Source: JBALVO01 sp036961445 (GTDB lineage: Bacteria; Pseudomonadota; Gammaproteobacteria; Pseudomonadales; Halieaceae). From it: DNA of 64,000 nt. The translations under genes and the position numbers were made by a program. The stretch lies in assembly GCA_036961445.1 (NCBI GenBank), contig JBALVO010000007.1, forward strand, positions 1-64,000, read 5' to 3'. The notes under the pieces are model-generated. The model ran no database searches. It worked only from the letters and a program-made list of their open reading frames with translations, and was not told the origin of the DNA. Below are positions 9,587 to 18,103 of this stretch, piece after piece; the first letter of the stretch is position 1; every line of letters begins with the position of its first letter.

Positions 9587-11073
9587 CGGCTTATAAATCT
9601 CTGGAAGCAATGCGCAAGCGGGTCTCCGCGCTTAACAATGCGATGGGCATTCTGGGTTGGGATAAAGAAACGATGATGCCCGAAGGGGCCGCGCCAGCGC
9701 GCGCTGAAGTTTTTGCCGAGCTGAGCCTGATGGTCCATGAACTGGAAACTGACGATCACCTGCCGGACTTGATCGCCCAGGCCGAAGAGCAGCGCGAACA
9801 ATTGGACATCTGGCAACAGGCCAATCTTCGGGAAATTCGCCATAATTACCTGCACGCCAATTGCATGCCCGCAGATCTGGTGGAAAAAACGGAGCTGGCA
9901 CGCTCGGAATCCGCGATGGCCTGGCGCGAAGCGAGGCCAAAGAACGATTTCAAAAGTCTGGCACCAAAACTGGATGCCCTGTTCCGACTTAAGCGCGAAG
10001 AAGCTAACATAAAATCCGAGATCATGGGCGTGACGCCTTATGAATCGCTGCTGGACCAGTACGACCCCGGGCGAAGAGAGCCACAGGTTGACCTTTTATT
10101 CGACGACCTTGCGCAGTTCTTGCCGGGTTTTATGCAGGAGGTGATGGCAAAGCAGGCCGCCGGCCCCCAATTGCAACGCCCCCAGGGGCCGTTCACACAG
10201 GCAAACCAGGAGGCTCTTAGCCAGGAGCTACTCGCGATTCTCGACTTTCCCTTCGATCACGGAAGGCTGGATACCGCTGCCCATCCCTTTTCCGGTGGCG
10301 CTGAAGGCGACATCCGCATCACCACCCGTTACGAGGAGGATGACTTTACCAAGAGCCTGATGGCAGTTATTCATGAAACCGGACACGCGCTGTATGAAAA
10401 CGGGCGTCCGGCGAAATGGCGCGGACAACCCGTGGGTGAAGCCCGCGGTATGACATTGCACGAAAGTCAGTCTCTGCTGTTGGAGATGCAGGCAGCTCGT
10501 TCTGAAGAATTTATCCGCTTTCTCACACCCAGGGTTCAATCTATTTTCAAAGGTGATGGCCCAGCCTGGGCTTCGGACAATATCCTGCGCTTATACCGCA
10601 AGGTAGAGCCAGGGTTGATTCGTGTCTACGCGGACGAAATTACCTACCCGCTGCACGTCATTCTCAGGTACAAGCTGGAAAAAGCTATTCTGGCTGACGA
10701 CATCTCCATCGCTGAGCTGCCCGGGGCCTGGAATGACATGATGGAAACCTATTTGGGAGTAAGACCCAAAGATGACCGCGATGGTGTCATGCAGGATGTG
10801 CACTGGCCCGAGGGCTTGTTCGGATACTTCCCGACCTACTCCCTGGGCGCGATGGCAGCCGCACAGATTTTCAGTAGTGCAGTGGATGCAGAAGCTGCAA
10901 TTCTGCCCGGTCTGGCAGAAGGTAACTTCAAACCACTGTATGGCTGGTTGGACACCAATATCCGCAGCCAGGGCTGCCTGTATACGCCAGATGAACTAGT
11001 GCAACAGGCAACGGGTAAGCCACTGGGAACCGCAGCCTACAAAGCGGCTGTTACCCGGCGCTACCTGGGCTAA
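9583..11073 (+). CDS. M32 family metallocarboxypeptidase (carboxypeptidase Taq type)
   Basis: A 496-residue all-helical zinc carboxypeptidase. The active site is IHETGHALYE with the HETGH motif at residues 264-268, and the third ligand is Glu294 in the LHESQS motif. DPGRREPQVD and the C-terminal WLDTNIRSQG are also typical of family M32. It removes C-terminal residues from peptides in the cytoplasm. The ATG overlaps the purT stop by four bases, indicating a shared transcript. Length is normal for the family (about 490-500). Confidence 0.92.
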   Translation: MTAYKSLEAMRKRVSALNNAMGILGWDKETMMPEGAAPARAEVFAELSLMVHELETDDHLPDLIAQAEEQREQLDIWQQANLREIRHNYLHANCMPADLVEKTELARSESAMAWREARPKNDFKSLAPKLDALFRLKREEANIKSEIMGVTPYESLLDQYDPGRREPQVDLLFDDLAQFLPGFMQEVMAKQAAGPQLQRPQGPFTQANQEALSQELLAILDFPFDHGRLDTAAHPFSGGAEGDIRITTRYEEDDFTKSLMAVIHETGHALYENGRPAKWRGQPVGEARGMTLHESQSLLLEMQAARSEEFIRFLTPRVQSIFKGDGPAWASDNILRLYRKVEPGLIRVYADEITYPLHVILRYKLEKAILADDISIAELPGAWNDMMETYLGVRPKDDRDGVMQDVHWPEGLFGYFPTYSLGAMAAAQIFSSAVDAEAAILPGLAEGNFKPLYGWLDTNIRSQGCLYTPDELVQQATGKPLGTAAYKAAVTRRYLG

Positions 11074-11184
11074 GTCAATCTGATTTTTCACTGGTCATCA
11101 TTCATTGCGTGATGGTTCATGCTGCAGCGGTGAGCTAAACTACCACCACTAGAAACACACAAATATGACAAAGGGGACGCTCTA

Positions 11185-11541
11185 GTGGCATATGATTTAA
11201 CTGGCAAGATAAAGCTCATTCAGGAGGCGAAAACATTCGATAGTGGATTCACCAAGCAGGAGATGGTGGTAATCGTTGAGGACGGCAAATACCCACAGGA
11301 AATCAACATTGAATTTGTTCAGGACAAAATAAGCCTGCTCGACAACCTGCAGGCTGGCGAGGAAGTTACCGTCACATTTGATATTCGGGGTCGTGAGTAC
11401 AACGGACGGTATTTCAACAACCTTCAGGGATGGAAGATTGTTACTTCAAGAGCCGAGAGTGCAATCCCTGCTGCAGGACCATCGGCCGCACACTCCCATG
11501 CCCCTGGCAACGATTTCGACGACGGTGATATTCCGTTCTAG
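11185..11541 (+). CDS. DUF3127 domain protein
   Basis: A 118-residue protein starting with GTG at 11185, with AAGGGGA upstream as ribosome-binding site. The folded part spans roughly residues 3-95 (GKIKLIQEAKTF, EINIEFVQDK, ATG-like loop and GRYFNNLQGWKI) and matches DUF3127, a small beta-barrel family compared to single-stranded-DNA-binding OB folds. The last 25 residues are low-complexity and end in the acidic tail FDDGDIPF, which closely resembles the protein-interaction tail of SSB proteins (DDDIPF). This supports a nucleic-acid-related role, but that is inference. Confidence 0.8.
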   Translation: MAYDLTGKIKLIQEAKTFDSGFTKQEMVVIVEDGKYPQEINIEFVQDKISLLDNLQAGEEVTVTFDIRGREYNGRYFNNLQGWKIVTSRAESAIPAAGPSAAHSHAPGNDFDDGDIPF

Positions 11542-11613
11542 CCATAAACCGCGTCTATGGCTGGCACCAGGAACCCACTGCCAGCCCGAATTCACAAACG
11601 TTTGGTGTTGAAC

Positions 11614-12171
11614 ATGAACATATCGCGCGCAAAAATGCTCTTCGCAATGGCTACCTTTGCATTGGTGATGATGACTGGAAAAGCCGATGCAGCTTTTGAA
11701 ACGACCGTGCCAGTGTCAGCCGAATTGGGCACCAGCATAGCTGGCAATCTTTTTCCTGTCACAGTGAAACTGAGTAACGGCAGCTTATTTCTCACTGACC
11801 CTTATTTGCTATTTATTGATAATAAGCGGATCGCTATACGGGTGCGTTTTCAAGCCTACGATCACCGCCCCGCTCAGAGCATCGCAATCAGTGAAACCGG
11901 TATAGCTTTGCTGTCGGGCCGCGTAGGTTACGATCCGGATGCGCGCCAGATTCTACTGCATGACCCGACCATGGACAGTTTTGAATTTGATCATGATAGC
12001 GACGTGACTCAACGTTTCCTCGCCGAGGTAAATGCGCTGTGGGTGGCACAAGTAACAAACCCGATTCGCTCTGAAATTCCGCCGCATGCCTATATATATC
12101 CGTTTAGGGACTACATACAGGATGTCTCATACAATGGAAAAAATATTAACCTGAAAATACTGTATGAGTAG
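11614..12171 (+). CDS. DUF1439 (YceB-like) exported protein
   Basis: A 185-residue protein. The ATG at 11614 is preferred because it begins directly with a signal peptide (basic start, hydrophobic core, cleavage near ADA-AFE). The mature domain contains LSNGSLFLTDPYLLFIDNKRIAIRVRF and a segment near PHAYIYP, similar to DUF1439/YceB lipid-binding-like tubular proteins. Unlike E. coli YceB it has no lipobox Cys, so it should be free in the periplasm. Function unknown. It converges with truA. Confidence 0.7.
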   Translation: MNISRAKMLFAMATFALVMMTGKADAAFETTVPVSAELGTSIAGNLFPVTVKLSNGSLFLTDPYLLFIDNKRIAIRVRFQAYDHRPAQSIAISETGIALLSGRVGYDPDARQILLHDPTMDSFEFDHDSDVTQRFLAEVNALWVAQVTNPIRSEIPPHAYIYPFRDYIQDVSYNGKNINLKILYE

Positions 12172-12229
12172 CACGCCAGTGTGCGTACTGCGGTTCTGCA
12201 CTTGACTAGTTGATCGTGCACCCTCCCCC

Positions 12230-13030
12230 TCATTCTACTGTCTGATAAATAATCTCCATCAGATGCAGCCCATGAGGTTTAGCCTTTGGACTAAGTTTTT
12301 TTTCCTGACGAGTAGCCAGCGCCTCGCGTATTTGTTGCATATCCACAGTTCCTCTACCTACCTCGAACAAGGCACCGGCAATATAACGAACCATTTGCTT
12401 TAAAAAACCATCACCTTGAATTTGCAAGCAGTAGATCGCATTACTAAAGCCTGGAAATTCTGCGCCAACTATCTGACAGTCAAACACAGTGCGAACGGTT
12501 GAACCTGTATTCGCGCCGCGCGCCGCGAAACCATAAAAATCCTGTTCGCCGATAAACAGTTTACTGGCCTGTTGCATTGCCATTATATCTATCACAACAG
12601 CAGGATTGTTTTTTTTAGTAGCAACCAGGTGCACAACAATGTCATTTAGCACCGGATTAAAGATTCGGTCGGTGCAGAAATAGTAGTGGTATTTTTTGCT
12701 GATGCTATCCAGGTTAGGATTGAATTTGCTGCAGCTTGGCTCGCAGTCAAGAATACGGATTTCTTTAGGCAACAGGGAGTTCATTCCCTGCTGGAGTTTT
12801 TCAGACTCTATTTTAATGGGAAGGGTAAATTTCGCGATCTGCCCCTGGGCATGAACACCGGCGTCGGTTCGGCTCGCACCAGCAACAGTGCAGTCCTGAT
12901 AATTGCAGATCTTTTTCAAAACCTGGCGGACTATGCCCTGTACTGTGGGTTTAGTATCACTTGCTCCGAGGTCTTGCCAGCCAAAAAAATTGCTTCCTTT
13001 ATACGAGACAATAGCACGATGGTGATACAT
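12230..13030 (-). CDS. truA: tRNA pseudouridine(38-40) synthase
   Basis: A 266-residue enzyme that isomerises uridines 38-40 in the anticodon arm of tRNA. The catalytic motif GASRTDAGVHAQGQ is present with Asp56 as nucleophile. KKYHYYF, GEQDFYGFAARG and FLKQMVRYIAGAL are family motifs. Length matches TruA (about 260-270). It is usually near trpF/accD or asd/fimV in gammaproteobacteria, but none of these is here, so the gene sits in a non-canonical context. It reads toward the convergent DUF1439 gene. Confidence 0.93.
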   Translation of the reverse strand: MYHHRAIVSYKGSNFFGWQDLGASDTKPTVQGIVRQVLKKICNYQDCTVAGASRTDAGVHAQGQIAKFTLPIKIESEKLQQGMNSLLPKEIRILDCEPSCSKFNPNLDSISKKYHYYFCTDRIFNPVLNDIVVHLVATKKNNPAVVIDIMAMQQASKLFIGEQDFYGFAARGANTGSTVRTVFDCQIVGAEFPGFSNAIYCLQIQGDGFLKQMVRYIAGALFEVGRGTVDMQQIREALATRQEKKLSPKAKPHGLHLMEIIYQTVE

Positions 13031-13132
13031 ATACAGATTCCGGTAGTCGCAACTAGGAGGCCTTCAGGCTTCGATACAAACCCACGAACTGAGAGACAAA
13101 CTATTCTATATCTACGTGGTCACTACTGCTAT

Positions 13133-14038
13133 TCATGGGCGACTTCTGCGCTTGCTTCCCGCCGAACGATGAAGCCAGACTAGAACAGCTCCCACCAGCA
13201 TTTGCAGTCCGCCATACAATAAAAGGGTAAACAACACCATGTCGCCCAATTGGGCGGTTGCAGTCACTGCGGCAGGAAAGATAGAAGCCTTGATGAGAAC
13301 GCCCAGATTAACGTTTCGCACAATAACCTCAAATTCAATAGCGATGGCGTCCGGCCGCGATAAATGCATCAGTTGCGGGGCCAAATAAGCCATAACAGAC
13401 AATAAAACGGCAAATAGGGTTACCCACCCGATATTGCCAACTCCAAATGCGGCGACATCCAACCGCCCGGCAATAGCTGACCCCAGGACGATCAGCAAAA
13501 TACCCAACAATGATCCTCGGATACTCCATTTAGACAAGGTGGGAGCGCTACGCGGATAGAAATACAAGTACAACATACCAACCACCAACGGTAGCAATAG
13601 GGTAAGCCCAATCTCTCTAACTATTTGCGCCTTGGGCATAGTGAAGTCGGCAGGTAGATACTCGCTTATCAGCAACGAAAGAATCAAAGGTGTCGACAGC
13701 AAACACATGAGGGTGGTGAGCGCAGTAATACTGATTGACAGAGCGCTATTGCCGCGCGCAAAAAAAGTAAAGATATTGGAAACAGTACCCCCCGGGATAG
13801 CTGCAATCAGGGCGATCCCTACCGCTACGCCGGCATGAACGTCGAACAAGCGCAAAAACAAAAAAGCAGTTAGCGGCACCGCAACGATTTGTATCACCGT
13901 ACCCAGCGACACAGCGAGGGGCTCACGCACTACATCGCGAAAATCTCTCCCGGTCAGCGTGGCGCCCATACCCAGCATAGCCAGAATCAGTTGCATAGCG
14001 GCGAACCAGTATTCATGCTGTACATAAAACTCGGCCAC
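13133..14038 (-). CDS. BASS-family (bile acid:sodium symporter-like) transporter
   Basis: An inner-membrane protein with about nine hydrophobic segments. MLGMGATLTGRDF near the N-terminus and IPGGTVSNIFTFFARGN in the middle are hallmarks of the bile acid:sodium symporter superfamily. I place the start at a GTG at 14038 (301 residues), preceded by GGGG. The frame stays open to an ATG at 14158, which would add 40 Cys/Arg-rich residues untypical of the family. Substrate is likely an organic anion or steroid-like acid, coupled to sodium. It lies about 100 bases upstream of truA on the same strand. Confidence 0.75.
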   Translation of the reverse strand: MAEFYVQHEYWFAAMQLILAMLGMGATLTGRDFRDVVREPLAVSLGTVIQIVAVPLTAFLFLRLFDVHAGVAVGIALIAAIPGGTVSNIFTFFARGNSALSISITALTTLMCLLSTPLILSLLISEYLPADFTMPKAQIVREIGLTLLLPLVVGMLYLYFYPRSAPTLSKWSIRGSLLGILLIVLGSAIAGRLDVAAFGVGNIGWVTLFAVLLSVMAYLAPQLMHLSRPDAIAIEFEVIVRNVNLGVLIKASIFPAAVTATAQLGDMVLFTLLLYGGLQMLVGAVLVWLHRSAGSKRRSRP

Positions 14039-14278
14039 GATGTAGCTAACCCCGGATTTTGATCTTTGTTGCCAGCAGTCTAACAGGCGGCTACACAAGG
14101 GTATCGATAAATTAAACCCCCTTGCTTTACACCTCACCAATTGCAGGACTAGTGTCACTGCATTCGACCGTTCAGCGATACCTGGCCCACACCGGCGTCA
14201 GATCCTGGTAAGCCCTTGCCTTGCTGCAAACGGGGCGCTACCTTGCAACATTCAGCACACATATTGGTGAGATATTTG

Positions 14279-15481
14279 ATGTACGACATCAATGGCATCG
14301 TGTCGGGACACTACGCACCCGCATTTGAACCGGTAGCGCGACAGTTCTCGCATCATTTCGATTCCGGGCAGGAGGTGGGCGCGGGACTTTGTGTCTACCA
14401 CCGGGGTGAGCTAGTACTGGACTTGTGGGGTGGGCTCGCTGATCCCGAGCGCAAAACACCCTGGAATGGCGATACCCTGTCCGTTGTGTTTTCTGTCACC
14501 AAGGGATTAACAGCCATTGCGCTAAACCTGGCCGCAGAACGTGGCAAGTTTGAATGGGATGCACCGGTGGCCGAGTATTGGCCGGCTTTTGGCCAATGTG
14601 GTAAGCAGTCGATTACGGTGCGACAGCTGTTCAACCACCAGGCGGGTCTGGCTGCACTGAGTATACCTGTCACACTGGCGCAGTATTGTGACCCGGCGCA
14701 ACGCATGACGATACGCGCAATTCTGGAGCAACAGTCCCCCGCCACACCAGCACTTCAGGCTTACCACGCCTTGAGTTTTGGCATGTACGCCGACCACTTT
14801 TTTGAAATGGCCTGCGATGAGTCTGTGGGAACCTATTTACATCGTGAATGGCTCAACCCCCTGCAGGCGGACGTCTTCCTGGGGACACCCGTGGCGCAAG
14901 ACCATCGCGTGGCCAAGCTCGTACCGATAAAAAACAGCACCCGTCTCAGGCAAATGGTCTGGGCGGCCCTGCGAGGCGGCAGTACCGAAGCCACTGTCGC
15001 TCGATCGATATTGCGCGGAGGCCTCGCCAAACGAGCACTAAGCAACCCCTCCTCGCCCGGCGGCCTGACAGACTACAACACCGAACCGGCACGGCGCTGT
15101 TGCCTTCCCTGGGCGTCCGCCACCGCGTCTGCTCGTGGCTTGGCGCGCACATACCTGCCCTGGTCAGTCTGCGGCGACTGGCAAGGGCAAACCTGGGTAA
15201 GCCCTGCAACGCTGGAGCAAGTCATGGGTCGTCAATCATGGAGCGAGCAGGATCTGGTGCTGGGTAAAGCACTGGGATGGTCACAAGGCTTTTTGAAGGA
15301 GGAATCGGGTATATTTTCGCCCAATCCAGAATCATTTGGTCACTCTGGTATTGGCGGGCCGTTGGGCTGGTGTGATCCCAAGGAACAACTCGCCATAGGC
15401 TACACGCTCAATCGCAGTGACTGGCGTATACGCTCTCCACGTACGCTGGCTCTATGTACGGCCATTTACCAGTGCGTGTAG
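14279..15481 (+). CDS. Beta-lactamase-fold serine hydrolase (EstB-like esterase)
   Basis: This 400-residue protein starts at the ATG at 14279, preceded by GGTGAG. The S-x-x-K motif is SVTK (Ser72, Lys75), and Tyr in YHALSFG supplies the second motif. GHSGIGGPLGWCDP near the C-terminus corresponds to the HxG-like third motif of family VIII carboxylesterases (EstB type). There is no signal peptide, so a cytoplasmic esterase is more likely than a penicillin-acting enzyme. Substrate unknown. It is the second protein of this superfamily in the window and is not close to the first at 6994 in sequence. Confidence 0.82.
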   Translation: MYDINGIVSGHYAPAFEPVARQFSHHFDSGQEVGAGLCVYHRGELVLDLWGGLADPERKTPWNGDTLSVVFSVTKGLTAIALNLAAERGKFEWDAPVAEYWPAFGQCGKQSITVRQLFNHQAGLAALSIPVTLAQYCDPAQRMTIRAILEQQSPATPALQAYHALSFGMYADHFFEMACDESVGTYLHREWLNPLQADVFLGTPVAQDHRVAKLVPIKNSTRLRQMVWAALRGGSTEATVARSILRGGLAKRALSNPSSPGGLTDYNTEPARRCCLPWASATASARGLARTYLPWSVCGDWQGQTWVSPATLEQVMGRQSWSEQDLVLGKALGWSQGFLKEESGIFSPNPESFGHSGIGGPLGWCDPKEQLAIGYTLNRSDWRIRSPRTLALCTAIYQCV

Positions 15482-15512
15482 TCTCATGGCATAGCCACAA
15501 GACCGCTGCTCC

Positions 15513-15992
15513 TCAGTTCTGGCCAAGATAGTCCGCCGTGTACTGCAACTCCTGTGTTGCACCGTCCACAGTTTGACTGAGGATATATTTCTCCACCTGT
15601 TTGCCTACCAGTAGCACCTTGGCCCTGACCGAGTGGGTAACACTATAGCAACAGCCGCCAGCAGTGGGAGTCAGGTCAAAATCTCCCCTGATCGTCACAG
15701 GCTGACCCCGCACGTCGATAATCCAATGACCAGCCCAACCATCCCCGTCCGCCTGCCAGGTCTCGGTCATATCCAGCACTTGAACCGGGTCGAATATTTT
15801 CGCCAGGATGCTGGGCAGATCTCTTTCAACCTCCCGCACCAACTTCAGCATCGTCAATTCATCCTCTTCCTCACACTCACATTCAGCGCTCAGTTCACCG
15901 ATTGCAAGACTGCGATCCACCAGAAACTGGGGCTCGGTAAGTAATTCGAAAACCGTGTCAATATCGTATTCGTAGTCAAACCGAACTGTCAT
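15513..15992 (-). CDS. DUF2505 (SRPBCC-like) protein
   Basis: A 159-residue soluble protein beginning MTVRFDYEYDIDTVFELLTE, which fits the START/SRPBCC helix-grip fold, specifically DUF2505. A strongly acidic stretch (ECECEEEDE near residue 40) stands out. GGGAGT-type ribosome binding sequence precedes the ATG. Such proteins usually bind hydrophobic ligands; no ligand can be named. It lies just downstream of the Cys-cluster protein gene with a 22-base gap, so the two probably share a transcript. Confidence 0.78.
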   Translation of the reverse strand: MTVRFDYEYDIDTVFELLTEPQFLVDRSLAIGELSAECECEEEDELTMLKLVREVERDLPSILAKIFDPVQVLDMTETWQADGDGWAGHWIIDVRGQPVTIRGDFDLTPTAGGCCYSVTHSVRAKVLLVGKQVEKYILSQTVDGATQELQYTADYLGQN

Positions 15993-16014
15993 AAATGTAC
16001 ACTCCCTTTATGTC

Positions 16015-16413
16015 TCAACTCGCCGGGCGACTGTCTCTCATGAGTATATCCAATTCAATTTGCGCCCGGCTGGGGTTTTCCAAATCGATCACTTCAATCA
16101 TTTCGCATTCATCCCTTATCATTTCGGAAATACTCGTTGGGTAATGTCGACAGTCTTCCGGTCGGTCGAGGTAAATACTACAGGTATATTTTTCCTGGCG
16201 AGGCGAACCACCTTTACTGGGCGTCTTTTCCAGAAATGGGCAGTAGGTTAACTGCTCGCCTGTCTCGGGGCTGTGCCAGATACTTCCATTGCGTACATAT
16301 TTATAGATATGAGGGTGAAATATCTCCCACAGTCCAATCTCATCCAACGTGGCAGAGAGTCCACCATCCCCGTATTTGATGCAGCACTTCCCACATTGAT
16401 TACAATCTTTCAT
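16015..16413 (-). CDS. YkgJ-type cysteine-cluster (putative Fe-S/zinc-binding) protein
   Basis: A 132-residue protein starting MKDCNQCGKCCIKYGDGG, the C-x-x-C-G-x-C-C cluster of the YkgJ/UPF0153 family. Further cysteines follow at TYCPFLE, YTCSIYLDRPEDCRHYP and DECEMIE, giving the full C8-type pattern. Members probably coordinate zinc or an iron-sulfur cluster; the role is unknown. It sits between the P460-like cytochrome gene upstream and the DUF2505 gene downstream, all on the minus strand. Confidence 0.82.
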   Translation of the reverse strand: MKDCNQCGKCCIKYGDGGLSATLDEIGLWEIFHPHIYKYVRNGSIWHSPETGEQLTYCPFLEKTPSKGGSPRQEKYTCSIYLDRPEDCRHYPTSISEMIRDECEMIEVIDLENPSRAQIELDILMRDSRPAS

Positions 16414-16415
16414 TT

Positions 16416-16553
16416 TTATGACTGCCCATCTTCCTCTGCATCTGGCGCCATAGGTAAGCCACCCCCGCTGATACCTGGTCGGAACCGTGGATTATTCATG
16501 ACCACGATGACCATAGAGCGATCCGGATAATCCCACAATCCCGGCCCTAAGGA
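16416..16553 (-). CDS. Possible small ORF directly upstream of the Cys-cluster gene
   Basis: Between the cytochrome stop (16582) and the Cys-cluster start (16413) an open frame continues and stops at 16416, two bases before the next ATG. It includes VPVGSLGPGLWDYPDRS and MVIVVMNNPRFRPG. The composition looks more protein-like than most spurious frames, but I see no strong ribosome binding site and no family match. The start coordinate is approximate. It could be a small protein or simply the intergenic spacer. Confidence 0.25.
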   Translation of the reverse strand, partial: SLGPGLWDYPDRSMVIVVMNNPRFRPGISGGGLPMAPDAEEDGQS

Positions 16554-16581
16554 GCCGACCGGGACTGCCAAAAAGTGCTTA

Positions 16582-17157
16582 TTATTCTTGCGGTTTTGCC
16601 ATCGCCGCTTGCAGCTGTTGCAGCGCTTCAAGTTGCTCAGGGGGTAGCGAGACCGGCTCGCAGCGTGGGTCTGTATTTTGTATTGCCTTGATCATCATTG
16701 GCGTTAGCGCAATGGGGTCGCAGCCATTTCCCTGTTCGCAGACCATGTCCCGATCCGGGTTAGCTTTAACATGACAGGCGAAGCAATTGCCGCCGAATCG
16801 ATTGACAACATCCACAAAACCCCGCGCGCTAATTTTGCTGCCCTCGGGAGACACCTCAAGCTCAATGAACTCCCAATCCTGTGTCGCGGGACTGAAGCCC
16901 TCCTCGTGCTTTACCATCACTTCTGTGGGTACCAGCTGGATTACCGAGCCCTCGGGGTACTTGCCGGTACCGGCTTTGGACACAGCCAGTGTTTCCTCGA
17001 GATTGCCCTGCAGATTAGTTACGTAAAACCCACGCACCGGGGTCATGTCCCTGATGCAATTGAAAGTCCCTGCATCTATAGTTGCACCACCGGCCCAGGA
17101 CTGAATAGCGAAAAAACAGAGCGTGAAAACTACGCCAATTCTAACCGTTGAAAACAT
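16582..17157 (-). CDS. Exported cytochrome P460-like monohaem protein
   Basis: A protein of 191 residues from the ATG at 17157; a GTG six bases upstream is also possible, but AAGGGG is better spaced for the ATG. A signal peptide ends near SWAGG. One c-type haem motif, CFACH, lies near residues 125-129. The upstream region (GKYPEGSVIQLVPTEVMVKHEEGF) resembles the cytochrome P460 fold, where a haem-lysine crosslink is formed. Additional cysteines follow (VCEQGNGC). P460 proteins oxidise hydroxylamine or bind NO; the activity here is unproven. Periplasmic. Confidence 0.65.
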   Translation of the reverse strand: MFSTVRIGVVFTLCFFAIQSWAGGATIDAGTFNCIRDMTPVRGFYVTNLQGNLEETLAVSKAGTGKYPEGSVIQLVPTEVMVKHEEGFSPATQDWEFIELEVSPEGSKISARGFVDVVNRFGGNCFACHVKANPDRDMVCEQGNGCDPIALTPMMIKAIQNTDPRCEPVSLPPEQLEALQQLQAAMAKPQE

Positions 17158-17317
17158 AAGCACTTACCCCTTGAATTAGATCAAAAAACCGCAGCATCTC
17201 GCCGCCTGCCTAAACATAGCCCATTAACCTGATGTTAGCTACAGCTGCGGTAGCTACCGTCATTGCGCATGAATTAAACCGTGTAAAATACCGCGAAGAA
17301 TTTATCGGCACACCTTT

Positions 17318-18103
17318 TCACACCTTTGTACCCGCACGGTTGAGTCTGCCAAGGCCAGAGACCACCCACGCAGCGGCGACGGCGATAATCGCCATTGACC
17401 AGACGATGAGCGCTCCCGTTGGGTAGTCGAATGCCATCGACAGGCTGATACCGGCAATATAGCCAGCCAGGCCGATCCCCCAGGCAATAGGCAATTGAAG
17501 CCCCGGTGATAATTTGCGGGTGGCCAGTGCGGGAATGATCAGGCTACTAAATACCAGATATACACCGACCAGTTGCACTGAGGCGGTAATAGCTATGGCG
17601 AAGATCAGATAAAAGCCAATGATTGGCAGACGGGGACCCAAGCCGAACCAGAAACCGAGCAACGCCACATAAATAGCGGCGACGGGAATAAGCTGGGAAT
17701 AGTCAACCCAGAGGATTTGCCCGACCAGTAAATCTTTCAGATGCTCACCCCCGTGAGGGTTATCTGCCAGCAACAAAATACTGGCAGTGGCTGCGAGAAT
17801 AAAGAGCACGCCAATCAGCGCCTCCTGAATATCGGGCCAAAATTTCTCCGTCACGTTTAGCCCCAACGCGGCTAACATGGCAGCAGACACCGCCACCAGT
17901 TGCACTTCCCAGTCGTGTGTTTCCAGACCCAGACTGCCAGCCAAAATTACGCCTAGCCCGGCGACCTGTGCGATCGCCAGATCGATAAAAATAATACCGC
18001 GCTCGAGCACCCGCTTACCCAGGGGCACATGGGTGGACAGCACCAGCATACCGGCCAGCAGTGCCGGCCCCGTAATACTCAACTCCAAGGTACTACTCAC
18101 CAT
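17318..18103 (-). CDS. Zinc/manganese-type ABC transporter permease (ABC-3 family)
   Basis: This 261-residue inner-membrane protein has about eight helices. It begins MVSSTLELSITGPALLAG at 18103, overlapping the end of the binding-protein gene by 11 bases. The family signatures are GLVIL-type helices with RGIIFIDLAIAQVAGLG and VGVYLVFSSLIIPALATR, as in ZnuB/AdcB/MntB permeases. It forms the channel for zinc (or manganese) uptake. No ATP-binding subunit is encoded next to it on either side, so it must borrow one from elsewhere. It is the last gene of the cassette. Confidence 0.85.
   Translation of the reverse strand: MVSSTLELSITGPALLAGMLVLSTHVPLGKRVLERGIIFIDLAIAQVAGLGVILAGSLGLETHDWEVQLVAVSAAMLAALGLNVTEKFWPDIQEALIGVLFILAATASILLLADNPHGGEHLKDLLVGQILWVDYSQLIPVAAIYVALLGFWFGLGPRLPIIGFYLIFAIAITASVQLVGVYLVFSSLIIPALATRKLSPGLQLPIAWGIGLAGYIAGISLSMAFDYPTGALIVWSMAIIAVAAAWVVSGLGRLNRAGTKV

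Noticed and set aside
9082..9855. A 257-codon minus-strand frame across the purT/M32 junction
   Set aside because: It lies opposite two certain overlapping genes and has no recognisable motif.
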